Assembly: GCA_025345505.1 (NCBI GenBank)
Contig: JANVCC010010406.1
Span: 15,127,186-15,191,185, forward strand
From: Todiramphus chloris collaris
Lineage: Eukaryota; Chordata; Aves; Coraciiformes; Alcedinidae
Reading direction: 5' to 3'
Length of the DNA: 64,000 nt
Numbering within the stretch: position 1 is the stretch's first letter; each line of letters begins with the position of its first letter. The position numbers and the translations under genes are program-made. The notes beneath the pieces are model-generated. The model saw only the letters and a program-made list of their open reading frames with translations, did not search any database and was not told the origin of the DNA. Positions 13,624-26,499 of the stretch are shown here, piece by piece.

Positions 13624-16165
13624 TTATTTTTTTGTTTCAAGTTCCAGGCACTCCTTTTGCAAAAAGCAGCCAGCCCACAGACTATCCCAGTACAGAGCTT
13701 TGGCAGCTAGCTGAAGGTCACATAAAGGGCATGTTTGGATTTTATAGACTCTATTTTTGAAAGGGTATCTTGGGGAGCAGCAGCCTGGCATTTTTAGTAA
13801 CTTAAATGTGAAATACAATTGTTATACTTACTGTCCTTTTGCCCAAATTCTATTTTCAAAGTGTAAGATTGCCCATAGTATGTATAAAGGTATAGACACT
13901 TAAGGAAGCTTTTCATGCAAAACAAAATCTGGTAAGTACAGCATACATTCAGCTGACAAATAGCATGTTTTCATAAAGGCATCTATTCTTTTTCATGTAT
14001 ATATATATCTTGCAAATTAATGGCAGTGTTAAAATTTCAGGGTCTACACTGAGTTTATTTTACTTTTTATTTGTAGAGAGACAATTTTTTTTTTTTTTTT
14101 GACACCATAAAGTACATTCAGGTGCTCAGTACTGATGACAGATGTAGAGATTTAAAGGCTACATTTCAGGCATCTTTCTTTTCAGGGAGTTTTTAGTGAG
14201 AATACTTGAATCCATGAAAATGGATTTATCAATCTTATCTATTAAAAAATGCAAGACTTGCACTGCAACTGAGATACAAGCATGTATTTTTAAACCCTGT
14301 CAAAGAAACTTAAGAGATGAAACCTATAAAGGATGTTCATACTCACATTTCAGTAACCCATTCCTACTAAGAGCGTTAAGTGATACCTTGGTTCCACAGC
14401 CAGCTGGTACAAACAGTTGGGCATCTGAGGTGCTAATAGTGTCTATGAGAAGACGACCTATTGAAATCTCTTTTCTTATGGGGTTGCACATAGCTTCTCA
14501 TTAACTGATTCATTTCTGTCTAAAAGTTTGGAAACTCCCACAGAGCTAAAACATTCAGAATTTCTCTTGTGTAGTCTTACTGGTGTGTAGGAAATTTAGG
14601 ATGGGTGCTGCAGTTTTTATAAAGATATTAACAGGATATTTCTTCATGTCACATTCTGTGTATGCTTGTGAAAATTGCAGCACTTAAGACTCTGGCGACC
14701 TCTGCTCCTTCCAAATTAAAAAGAACTCAGTGAGTAGGTTCCAGTGTTACTGTAGGAAAATGTTAATAGAAAGGTGCAAGTACATATCTTGGTCACAAAA
14801 ATGTGCTTCTTCAATAAACTAGGATAAAGAATGGACATCCAAACCAAAGCATTACATTCATTATGAAGGGACAGTCATTACATTAATTTCTAAGGGACAT
14901 TCTTAAGGGTATGAAGGGAAAGAATCCTGCCCTCTTTATTTATTTCTTCACATTATCTCAGTCTAGCTGTGCAGGCATCTTTCAGACCATCCTTATGTCC
15001 TTCTCAAGATGGAAAATGACTTGATGACCAAGCAAACACTCTGCTTTCTTGCCTCTGTCACTGCATGTGGGTGAGTCACATTGCTAAGGTTCCCTAGATG
15101 TTTCTGTGCCGTCTTTCCTTCTAATGCATATACAATGAATTTGAAATCGAATAATTAGGATGCAGGTGAACAAATAATGAGGGCAGACAGTAGATTTGTC
15201 CCTATTCATTTCTCAGACATGCTTGGGCTTGATCTTTTTAGAGGTTCTTCATGTTTTTTCTTCCAACCTTTATTGAAAAAATTCATAATGCAGGAGGGTT
15301 AGGTAAAATTATCCCCTGTGTCTGGCAAGATTCAAATTCACATTTCTCTGGAGGAATAGATCTTTCTACCTGTAGGCAAATCTGGAATTTCTGCTGGAAG
15401 ATGTCTTGGCCACATCTTGCTGTTTGCTAAAGTATTAAGACTACATTCCAGTCTAGGACCAACTTCAGAGGTGTCTCCTACATTTGAGTATTTTCAGGAA
15501 TGAGTTTATTTTACTCCAGAGTAACATATTGTACCTACTAACAGGACAAAAATAGATTGAAGAAAAAATGCAGCACCCTTCCTTTAAACTCACTAGAATG
15601 AAGCAGTGAACATTTTTAGTATGATCTCTGTTGACCCAAATCCATAAAATCTCCATCTTATTTAAACTAAAATTAGATAAAAATAATTTAAGCATGGTTT
15701 TACTAATAGCATGCTTGTTTTCATCTCGTACCATCAAGAATTAAGCCAGTGGGGCTTGAGAACTTTTTTAGAAATATTTGTCTGCAACAAATGAATTTGA
15801 TCTCTGAAGGCTGTCCAGTGCTGATACTGGTGAAAAAATGTGTAGTTGTTGTCAATGACAGTACTAATGACACACCCCTCAGCCAGAAGTCTTAAAAAGA
15901 GTAAAAAGGTCTATTACTGGACATAAGATATCAAAAATATCATTCATCTTCTGAATGTCTCCAAAATGCAAAGTATTTCTGTACTTCCTATATTTCACCC
16001 AGCATCTCAGGAAGCTGTTAGCTGAATAAAACCACTTCTATTGCTAAGACCTAAGACACTACTTTTTATATAACTTGGCTTTTCCCTGTGTTCCTTGAAG
16101 GAGTGAAAAATCAGACCATGGTTAAATTAAGAGCTACTTACTGTAAAGAAATATTTACACCTTTA
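12751..16165. other. AT-rich unique sequence, no gene recognised
   Basis: No supported gene or transposon. It contains an A30 homopolymer at 13592-13621 and a T16 run at 14085-14100. The frame at 14196-14504 (plus strand, 102 codons) has no recognisable motif. Confidence 0.55.
13592..13621 (+). repeat. A30 homopolymer
   Basis: This is an uninterrupted run of 30 A. No retroposed gene body was recognised upstream of it, so I treat it as a simple repeat rather than a retropseudogene tail. Such runs are prone to length error in sequencing. Confidence 0.9.
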
Positions 16166-16229
16166 CAAAATCACAAACTGGTTGGGGTTGGAAGGGACTC
16201 CCCTGTTAAAGCACATTCACCTAGATCAG

Positions 16230-18560
16230 GTTGCACAGCATCGTGTCCAGGCAGGTTTTGAAAGTCTCCAGAGGAGACCCCACAACCTCCCTGGGCAGCC
16301 TGCTCAAATGCCCTGTCACCCTCACAGTAAAGAAGGGGTTTTTTATGTTTATGTGTGATTTTCTGTGTTCCAGTTCATGTCCATTGCCCCTTGTCCTATC
16401 ACCGGGTACCACTGAAGAGACTGGTCCTACCCACCTAACCTCTGCCTTTTAGATATTTATATGCTTTGATACAATCTCCTCTCAGTCTTTTCTTCTACAG
16501 GCTAAATAAATCCAAGTTTCTCAACCTTTCCTTACGAGAGAGATGTTCCAGTCCCCTTATTATCTTTGCAGCCCTTCACTGGGCTCTCTCCAGTACGTCC
16601 ATGTCTCTCTTGAACTGGGGAACCCAGAACTGAACACAGTACTCCAGATGTGCCCTCACCAGTACAGAGTAGAGGGGAAGGAGAACCTCCCTTGATCTAC
16701 TGGTCACACACTTCCTAACGCACTCTAGGACACCACTGGCCTTATTGGCCACAAGAGCACGTTGCTGGCTCATGGTTAACTTGTCCACCAGGACTCTCAG
16801 GTCCTTCTCAGTGGGAGAAAGCTGCTTTCTAGCAGGTCAAGCCCTAACCTGGTGCATGGTGTTATTCCTCCCCATGTGCAGGATGCTGCACTTGCCTTTG
16901 TTGAACTTCATTAGGTTCCTTTCCTCCCTGTTGGAAGGACCATTGTCCAGTGTGGCCAGGTCTCACTGAATGGCAGGGCAGCAAAGCCTCCTGGTGTGTC
17001 AGCCACTCCTCACAGTTTTGAATCATCACCAGACTTGGTAAGGGTATGATCCATCCCTTCATCCAGGTCACTGATGACTATTTTGAACAAGACTGGACCC
17101 AGTACTGACTCCTGGGGAACTCTGTAAGCTACAGGCCTCCAACCAGACTTTGCACCGCTGAGCTCTGTCATTCAGCCAGTTCTCAATACACCTCACAGTC
17201 CACTCTAACGCACACTTCCTGACATTACTTATGAGGGTGTTATTGGAGACAGTGTCAAAAACCTTACTGATACTGAGGTCAACAACATCCACTATGCTTC
17301 CTTCATCTACCTAGCCAGTCATGCCGTCATAGAATGCTATCATATTGATCAAGTGTGATTTCCCATTAGTGAAACCAAGTTGACCACCTCCAAAGGCTTT
17401 CTTTGCCTCCACATGCTTAGAGATGACCTTCATAATGAGCTGTTCTATGACCTTCCCAGGGATGAAGGTGAGGCTGACTGGCCTTTAATTTCTTGGATCC
17501 TCTTTTTTGCCCTTTTTGAAGACTGGAATGACATTGGTTTTCATCCAGTCCTCAGGCACCTTTCCTGTTCTCCATGACATTACAAAAATGGTGGAAAGCA
17601 GCTTAGCAATAGTGTCATCCAGCTCCCTTAGCACTCGTGGGTACATTCATTGGGGCCCATGCATTTGTGCATCCAGATTGCCTTAGTGATCTCTAACACA
17701 GTCCTCCTTGACCAAGGGAGAGACTTCCTTCTTCCAGACTTTCTCTCTTACCTCCAGGTTCTGGATTCCTGAGGGTCATCTTTAGCATTAAGGACTGAAA
17801 CGAAGAAGGCATTCAGTAACCCTGTCTTCTCTGTATCCTCCATCAGATACCTCATTCAACAATGGGCTCACATTTTCCCTAGTCTTCCTTGTCCTACTCA
17901 TCTACTTGAAGAAGCCCCTCTTGTGGTCTTTTACATCATTTGTCAGATTTAATTCCAGGAGGACCTTGGCCTTCCTCGTTGCATCATACATACTCTAACA
18001 TTTTTTTATATTACTCCCAAGTCACTAGTCCCTTTTTCTACATTCTGTAAGTCTCCTTCTTCTATTTGAGTTTTTCCAGCAACTGCTTGCTTATCTATGC
18101 AGGTCTCCTTCCTCCTCTACTTGATTGTGTACTCATAGGAATGCACTACTCTTGAGCTTGGAGGAAGTGGTGCTTGAATATAAACCATCTCTCTTGGGCA
18201 CCCCTACCTTCTAGAGTCCTAACTCATGGGAATCCTCCAGTTAGGTCTTTGAAGAGGACAAAGTTTGCTCTCCTGAAATACACAGTTCTAGTCCTACTTA
18301 TTGGCCTTCTTCTTCATCAAAGCATTCTGAACTCTACCGTCTTATGGCTACTGCAGCCAGGGCTATCCCAACCTTCATATCCCCAACCAGACGTTGTTTG
18401 CTTATTAGTACAAGGTCCAGCAGCACATCTCTCCACACTGGCTTCTTCAAAAAATTATCATCAATGTTCTGCAGGAACCTCCTGGACTGTGTGTGGTTTG
18501 CTTTGTTGACATCCCAGCAAACATCAGCATGGGTGAAGTCCCCCATGAGAACCCAGACAT
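16230..18560 (-). pseudogene. CR1 ORF2 remnant (endonuclease and RT), copy A
   Basis: ORF2 normally encodes an AP-like endonuclease followed by a reverse transcriptase that copies the CR1 RNA at the nicked target. Endonuclease remains are seen at about 18334-18546, with GDFTHADVCW (the GDFN-type motif) and DDNF followed by LLDLVL. RT remains include DLSISKVFDTVS at about 17240-17285 and a degraded FADD box at 17022-17033 that now reads SGDD. The C-terminal region follows, down to about 16230. The frame is broken many times, so no function is expected. It sits between the ORF1 remnant and the 3' UTR in normal CR1 order. Confidence 0.85.
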
Positions 18561-19136
18561 GTGATCATGAAGCTACTGTCTGTAGAAGGCCTCACTGACA
18601 TCCTCTTCCTAATCAGATGGACTGTAGTAAACACCACCAGCAGTGTCACCTAAATTCTTACCCAGAAGCCCTCAACTTCTTTATCCTTCCCTAGGCAGAG
18701 CTTGATATATTTGAGTTGCTTTCACACATAATGAGAAACTCCACCACCTTGCCTTGCTGGTTTATCTTTCCTAAAAAGTACATAGCCATCCATACCAACA
18801 TTCCAGTTCTATGAGCTACTCCACCATGTCTTCATAACTTCAATGAGATCATGGCCCTGTGACTACACCCAAATCTCTAGTTCTTCCTGTTCATCCCCCA
18901 TGCTGCATGCATTGATGTACAGGCATTTCAGAGAGGTAAGCTAGCATGTAGGTTTCCCTGGAGGGGTGCAAGATCATTTATCATAGCCATGCACACCCTT
19001 GAGGTAGCTGGACTTGTGATTCTCAGCTTGGAAGGCAGCTAAAAATGGTTGTTGTTGCTCTGGTTCGCCTGGCTTATTCCCCAGGTTGATGCAATGGCTT
19101 GAACATTGCCATCTAGGCCCCTACCCCCCAAGTCCT

Positions 19137-19560
19137 TCAGCTTAAAGCCCACCTCATCAAGCTGGTCAGCCTGCTGCCAAAGATTCCCTTGTCTCTTTGA
19201 GATAGGTGGATTCCATCCCTCCCTAGCAGGTTACAGTCATCAAAGAAAGTACCATCGTATAAAAACCAAACCCTTGCAATAGCACCAGACACATAGTCGG
19301 GAGCTGACATTCATTATATGTCTATTTCTGGCTGCACACTTTCCTTTCACTGGTATAGAGAGGAATAGAGAAGTGGGGAACCAATATTTTTCACTTTCAC
19401 ACACAGGAATTTACAGTCCTCCTTGATTCTGTCCAGGTTCTGACTCTCAGTATTTTTTATGCCTACATGGAGAGTAACAGTGGACAGTAATCAGTGCTCT
19501 TGACAAGTTGTGGAACCCTCTCAGCAAAGTGATGGTAATTGTATGAAGTGGGAAGTATGG
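19137..19560 (-). pseudogene. CR1 ORF1 esterase remnant, copy A
   Basis: This is the C-terminal half of CR1 ORF1, which in this family carries an SGNH-type lipid esterase domain. On the minus strand around 19465-19510 a frame reads VKSTDYCPLLLSM and then a stop, matching the block before the family's HVG motif. Downstream there are ESQNLDRIKEDCKFL-like residues near 19400, and a terminal RWALS followed by TGA at 19137-19139. Several frameshifts are present. The catalytic GDS block lies beyond the truncation point. Domain assignment is by comparison with copies 1 and 2 in this window. Confidence 0.7.
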
Positions 19561-22500
19561 AAAACATGATATATTAGTAATCAATCTTTTAAATTAATTA
19601 ATCTTTTAAATCTTTTTAAGTGGTATTTTATTACGTGGGAAATTGAAGAAATAGTGAATTCAGGTTTACCTGCCAAGCACATTTTTATTGACTCTGGATG
19701 AATGTAAAATGAACAGAACATCAGTGAATAGGGAACTGACATTTCATTAAGCTACCTAAACAAATTTATACTACTTAATATGACCAACTATTATTGTTCA
19801 CAGATGTTTCATGATGCTTACTGAATATTTATTCAGGATCCTGGGACTTGTTGGGGACCCATTTTAGGAGACAAAGCAGAACAAGGCAGATAAATTAATG
19901 GAATGTAGTTACAGATACTCTTTTTTTTTTTCTTTTTCTTTTCTTTTTTTTTTTATTTTTTTTTTTAAATACGGAAAGCATAGTTTACAAGATTCAAGAC
20001 ACAAATTACAGCATAAAACTTCAGAATACCCCATGAAAAAAATGTTATGGTTTCAAGCCATTTGCCTGAAGATGAAACATGTTATAAAGCAGGAATAGTA
20101 TCATATCTCTAATCTAGATTTTTCTCCACCATTAAACTCACCATCTTCTGATACTTGATAGGTATGAAAAGGATCTGCACCTCACAACCATTTTTTGATG
20201 ATATGCAAATTGTCTTTTCTTCTGGGCTTCAGATTTGTACTCTGTTGCCATAAGCAATATAACCATGTTGTCTAGAGATGAAGTTTACAAAATATGTTAA
20301 AGAGCAAGAGGCACTTATGTAAAGTTAATTTTTTAAAATACAATGTGGCCATTAATTAAAGAGATAAAGAAATGGGGAAAAAAACCCAAAAAACAACCCA
20401 ACAGCAACAACAAAACCCCAAACAAATGACAAAAGGAAGAAAGACAAGACACAGGAATAGAACAATTTTTGAATATTGGTGAATTCAAGACTCTCGTTCT
20501 TTATATTCACTCAGAAGTTTCTTTATTGTCTCCTTCTGCAGTGTAAGTGCTAAAATGGTTCAAACAGCCTCACTGTCTTTCTGTAGTTATTAACAGTGAT
20601 TTGTTGATCTGGGATCACAGAAAGACGTTCATTAGCCAAACTAAGAAATCATTTTGATTTTTAACTCAAAAAAAAATTAAACCAAATTATTTCTATTTAA
20701 TTGCCACCCATAGGTCTCTTAGAGTTTACTAATAATGAATACCTATTCCCACTGAAGTGTCATTGATCACAAATTTACTCTGCTGCCTGATTTGACATGA
20801 CAAATATCACAGACCAGACTCTCAAAGCCATTGCTTTTGCATACGTACAGTGAAATCAATTTATAAAGCAATCCATACTACATGTGTAAAGAACTAGTTA
20901 TTAACACTGTATTATAAAAAAGTCAATCCCTTCAAGAAGATTTACTCTTGGTGAGCAGAAGTATGCAACTTATTTCATTAACTTAAAAGATGTGTACTGA
21001 CTTCTTTCCTTTCTTCCTCCCATATTACCTCTTTCCCAGTCCTGCATCTCCAGAGTGAATGTCATGAAAACTAATCGATCCCTTTCAGTTTCAGAGAAAA
21101 TGCCCCCAATTGATGTTTTAGCTGTCTTTTTAACAATGTTAAATGGTTGGAAACTGTTGAAATGAAAGACTTTTACTGCCTGCTGCGAGTGAATAGTGTA
21201 AACAGTATTGATCTTCTATGAGGGCTTTACAGTAGAGAAACATTCATCACATTATTTAAAGTGTAAATACCTATTTGATTCATTTTTGGCTTTTATACAG
21301 ACCCTTATAAGACAGTTTTTCCCTTCTTTACAAAGCTTTCCTTAAAAATATGGATGCCATTCAGGCCTCATACAGATGGAGTTGCTCCTATTTTCATCAG
21401 CAAAAGCTGAAATCTTCTTGGGCATTAAAACAAATAAAGTGGACAAGGGAGGTTTAAGGCTCCTGTAAGTGGTGAAACTGAGATCTGAGCATCAAAAAGA
21501 GGAAGTGAGAAAAGAATTAGAGCTTCAGAGTAGGAGTCAGATGCCAGAAGGCAAAGCTAGAGATACTGGAAAGAACAACGTTGTATCTTCATGTCTGCTA
21601 CATCTTTGCTTTTGATAATATTCATCTGGAGACTATTAAAGTGACAACACAGAGATCACAAACCTGGGGAAACAAGAGATAAAGGAATCCCAGGGACTGG
21701 GATTGTGACATGGGGAAGAAATCAGCCTGTGTGATTTTTCATGTATGAGCATATGAAGGATTAGTCCCTTTCTGTCATGATTTGTTCAACGTTTTCCAGA
21801 GAAAAGAGACGTTTGATTAGTGATTATATGGGTTTTTTATTATTAGTATTTTATTATTATTTTACACTTTTGTCTGTATTGCCATCAAAGTTATTTTTCC
21901 ATAACTGTTTGAAATCATGGACTGCAGATTATAGGGCAGAGTACTTTGAACTCCTTCACAGAAGCACACAATGATCATATCTAACTTCAGCTGGTGTGAC
22001 AAGAAAAAAGCAAAGGCTTTTTCTCCTCTCAGAGCATGCCAAAGTGTGCCTCAATGCACCTAATGCAGAAGATCAGATCTGCACAAGATTTCAATGTAAA
22101 CTGACAATAAAAGAGATGAATTAGCATAACTGACTGCTACACTTATGAAGATTAAATGGCCTTTTACTGCAGATGTTTGACAAGGAAAATGCTCCCTAGT
22201 GGAAGACTATAAGCACTTAAGATAGATTTGATGAGGATTTTAATTGGTGTTATGCAATTCATAATGGAAAGTTTTTATTAAATGTTGTGCAAAAGCCAAT
22301 CGATGTTTTGGAGCAAAAAAAGCTCTTGGTTCCACAATGCTTGGACATTTTGCTAGTGGTATTTCAGGCAGAAAGGAGGTAGGTTCTTCTTTTTTTTTTC
22401 TTATTTCTGATCTCTGAATTTTAAAAACATTTTTCTTAAGAAGGTCAGGTAATATTTCAATGAGGTAAAAGCAACTGCCTAAAAGCAAAAAATCCCGTCA

Positions 22501-25500
22501 TCTTTTTCTCTTGTATGCAGATGAAAAAAACTGCAATGTGTGGACACTTGTCCATCTCCCTTTTCAGAAGCAACTAAGTAGTTGGGCACTCCTTTCAAGA
22601 AGGATACAAATAAATATAACTTGTTCACATGATGGTAATTTGCTTGGCATAAGAAACACCTAAGAGTAGTGCTACAGGGAGTTACAGATTTTTTTCAATC
22701 CCATCTCTAGAAGCTGTTCCATTTTGCATTAAACTATGAAATATTAACCACCCTGCTCACCAGAAGGGCAGAGGGAGAGAACATAGCTGCATAACAAAAT
22801 GGCTAGCTCTAAGAGACCTGGCTTTCTTGCTCCAATGGATACTTCAATTCCCTGCTCCAGTTGGTTCAGGAGCTAGGACCCATATCTTCTGCCTCCCAAG
22901 TGAATGCAGTAACAGACTATAACATCATGCTTAGCTGCTTAGCTTCTCCTCTGGAATAATTATTTACCAAGCCTTGTAAGGTGCAATAACATTTGGTTTG
23001 TAGAGCACTCACAGCAGAAGTGAATATTCAGCTCTTCCTTCTCTACCTGCTCATATCACTGAAGCCAAAAAAAAGGATCCATCCATCTTACCTACCCAAG
23101 GACTGTAGTTAACGAATTTCCAAGAATAAAGAGAAAAGGACAGCACCCACTTTGTGCCACCTAAAATACCTTTGTCTAAGTGCAGTGGTGTGCTCACCAA
23201 AAATTTGCCTTAAATAATATATGTGAGGACACTGGTGTGCCATTACTGGAGTACCATTAGCTAGGAATGTCCCTTAGGCACTGTGGACCTGAAGGGGTAT
23301 AAACTCTGTATGGGTGGGGCTGGTTCTGAGTAGGGCATTTAATGGAAAGAAAACTTCAGAAGAGCCATTGAACATTAGATAAGTTTCTTCAAGAAAATAT
23401 GACATAGAAACTATGTTTACTGAGAATGCCTCGTGGCTGTTTTGGGGGAAAAAACTATAATTTTAAACATGAAAATATTTTGGAACCAAACAAACAATTC
23501 AATGAAGCTTCTCCTAAGGTGGACACTTTCTTGGTAGGCAGCCCTAATTGCTGCAATAGCTTTTAGGTGTTGTAATGCACTCAAGTGAATTATGCACCAC
23601 ACTGCTTCTGAATGACACAGCCATTTCTGACTCCATTAATATGGAAGATTTCAGCCAAATGCTTTTAAACGATAGCTTCTCTTTATTTGTAATTTCAGAC
23701 TCTATTGATTTCCTTCTGTTCCCTTCATTATGATTTCAATTGATTACCTTGGCAACTGCAATAACAATGATTGCACTTGACACTGTCTGAGACTCTTGAG
23801 ATGGTATTTGAATAGGAATGGTATAATTTGGGGAAAAATGCCTACAAGAATCTGCCATTAACAGTACACTTACACTTTACTTTTATTGGCTTCCCTCTCT
23901 TTCAAATAGGACCTTGTCAGGGAATCTGTTGTTAGATTCTGTTAGGATTTCAGTGACTGAAGTAAAAAATTCTTATTAAAAAAGACAACAGATTTCATAG
24001 CAATGGGCTTTTTTCAGCACTGTGATATTTCACGGAAACATCCCATCCCAAATGAGATTTTTGTCCCCTTTTGTAGAAGGACTACTAAGTCTTTGGAAAA
24101 AGTATTCCTGGCCAAGTCTTCCTTCTTTCTAACTGTATATTTCCTTGCACGAAGAAGAATTTCAAGTACAAAGGCATTACTTTGGATTAAAATTTGAGAT
24201 GGCTTTATTCAGTTCATTGCAGTTTATACCTTGTACAGAAGCAATTATATGTGCTTTTCTTAGGGGGAAAATATGGCTATTTCACTTATTTGACATTTGC
24301 ATTCTTCAGTTTGTACACACAACTTTTAGCTTTAAGTACTATCCTCGATGTGGTGGCAGTATCCTCACTAGGAAGAGAATATTTTATGGGAGTTCTCCTT
24401 TCCCATTCAAGTTTTGTCAGAATTTTATTTATGTCAGAGCAAGCAACAGAAAGAAGAGGTGGTTAAGCAAAAGAGGGACATCCTTCTCTGAAAATTACAA
24501 AGGTAATTCACATTTGTTAACACAATATTAGAAACACACAGCTGCAGTTTACTCTTCGTCTCTGTGTTCATGATCTTTACTTTTGATTTTGTCCCACATC
24601 ACCAACATTATCTTCTGATTAAAGATACCTTCTATGAATGTCAGTCACTTGGTACTTTATATAATAACATTCCTGTTTCTAAACCTACTATTTCAATTTT
24701 CAAAAGAAAGGTCAGCCCAGAAAATGGATCTTCTTCCTTAAAAGCTAGGGAATTGGATGTGATACATGGCAAAAGAGTAATTTTAGAAATCTGATCTTCT
24801 GTTATCAGTTTTGCACTTGCAATGAAAAGCATTGTTCTTCCTCTGAGACACTATTTTATAGCTGCATAATTACTATTAGTGACTACTGCTAGCTTGAAGT
24901 CACAGGTTAGGAGAGGAACACTGGAAAGCAGACATGATCACTTTCTTTAACACGATAGCCCCCTTCTGCCATCTGACCAGCAGATTCAAGAATAATGAGA
25001 GTCAAGGAAAGGTAATTGTAGAGTAATGACTATTTCGTGCTGTCACTATACTTTATACTGAGAATATTTATCTGTAATTACCCATATCAAAAATGAAAGC
25101 AAATGTCTCCTCCTATCCCTTGGCCTGATATGCTTGGTGAGGTAAAAAATCTGGATAAACCAAGTCAGACTTTGATCAGAGTTTATAAAGATGAACTTCT
25201 ACTGTGCAAGAAATTTCAAAAGTGATTGTGTTACTTTATCTCTGGTGTCATTCAGGGCAATGCAAATTTTACCCTAACTTAGGCATAAACAACTTTAGAA
25301 ACTGTGTTAAAGGAGCTCCTGAAAATTTCTAACTCAATCTGATGACAGGTCCAAGAAGAAAATACATAGAATCCTTATATTGATCCACAGGGCTGTTTTA
25401 CACAACTGAGGAAGATACTTTAGAAGGAGATTTGCTATATAAAATGACATCTTGTCTTCCAATCAATAGCCAGATGTTGCAGGAAAATCAGGAAAAAAAA

Positions 25501-26499
25501 TATTTGGTGAATAATTAGAAAATAATTACATCAAACTATAGTACAATACAATACTATACAGAGTGATGTGATTATCCAATAGGAAAACTCAGAATTATTT
25601 TGAAAAACAGATATGTTGCCCAGATATCCTACTTTTTTAGTTCATTCACTTATGAGTCCTAGAGGACTTCTCAGCCACACAGCTTGAGAAGATTCAGGTT
25701 TGATCAGAATTACTGTTTTCTGAACAAAAGAGAAGGATAGCTAGCTCAAAACCTGCAAGATTCTTCAGAGAAGAAAGGGAGGTAGATTAAGGAGAAAGAA
25801 TGAGAGAAGGATTTTATGGTAGTTCCTTGCACGTGTGTATGTGGCATCTCATTCTTACTCTCAACTAAAGCAATTGGAAGGAAAGCACTAAACTGTGGTG
25901 CCTTAATGAAATGGTGTTAGGGAAGGCCAAAAGAAACGAAATGGTAATAATGACTCTCATGAGTAATTCAAGCTTAAACTACATAAACAACATAAAATAT
26001 TAATTCATTTATCTAGCTGGATGGAAGTTTTCTAAAGTTCACATGGTCTTACTTCTTTTGAATGGATCTCGCTGGTATGTTACTGGGGTTGGAAACTCAG
26101 TTTTCCCCTCACTGACAACCAAGAAATTCTGAAATACCTTGATTTCAACCACCTGGACAAATGTAGGCAAAGATAACAATACAGTTTATCAGCATCCATT
26201 GCAGCAGTTTGCTATTTACAGTACAGTTTTGTGTTGTTTAGATATTGTGAGGGTGAGTTTTCCCAGCTTGAGCAGGCTTTCCTGACCCTAAACCATGATA
26301 TGCATGGAAGGAGAATGTCTGCTCCTTTAAATATATCCTTATTGAATGCAATAAGGAAAGAAGATAACTATAAACAAGAACATACAGGGTCACAAATCTA
26401 GATGGCAAGGAAGCCAGTGAGGAAAATCAAGCCTGGTCATTCATGCTAATTAATGAGGACACATAAGTGCATGACAGTGTTTATTCCAACAAGATTTTC
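19561..26499. other. AT-rich unique sequence, no gene recognised
   Basis: No gene or recognisable transposon. Overlapping frames at about 24003-24531 (up to 128 codons) are composition-driven and show no domain. Low-complexity tracts include the T-rich run at 19921-19966 and A/C-rich DNA at about 20377-20430. The stretch at about 23640-23790 contains a CAATTGATTA homeodomain-like site and looks more complex than its surroundings. Confidence 0.5.
19921..19966. repeat. T-rich low-complexity tract
   Basis: About 46 bases are nearly all T, with isolated C and A. It encodes the Phe/Ser-rich start of a spurious frame and has no sign of being a transposon tail. Confidence 0.85.

Larger units (their letters stand above)
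16166..19560 (-). mobile_element. CR1 LINE copy A, about 3.4 kb
   Basis: This is a long minus-strand CR1. From high to low coordinates it has the 3' part of ORF1 (esterase region), ORF2 endonuclease and reverse transcriptase, and a 3' UTR ending near 16166 (reverse complement of a GGTTGGGGTTGGAAGGGAC-type tail). The 5' end is truncated inside the ORF1 esterase near 19560. It is old: many frameshifts and stops are scattered through it, and it is clearly more diverged than copies D, E and 3. Confidence 0.9.

Noticed and set aside
24003-24531. Three overlapping plus-strand frames (64-128 codons)
   Set aside because: Three phases open over the same Phe-rich, T-rich DNA indicate low stop frequency by composition, not a gene.
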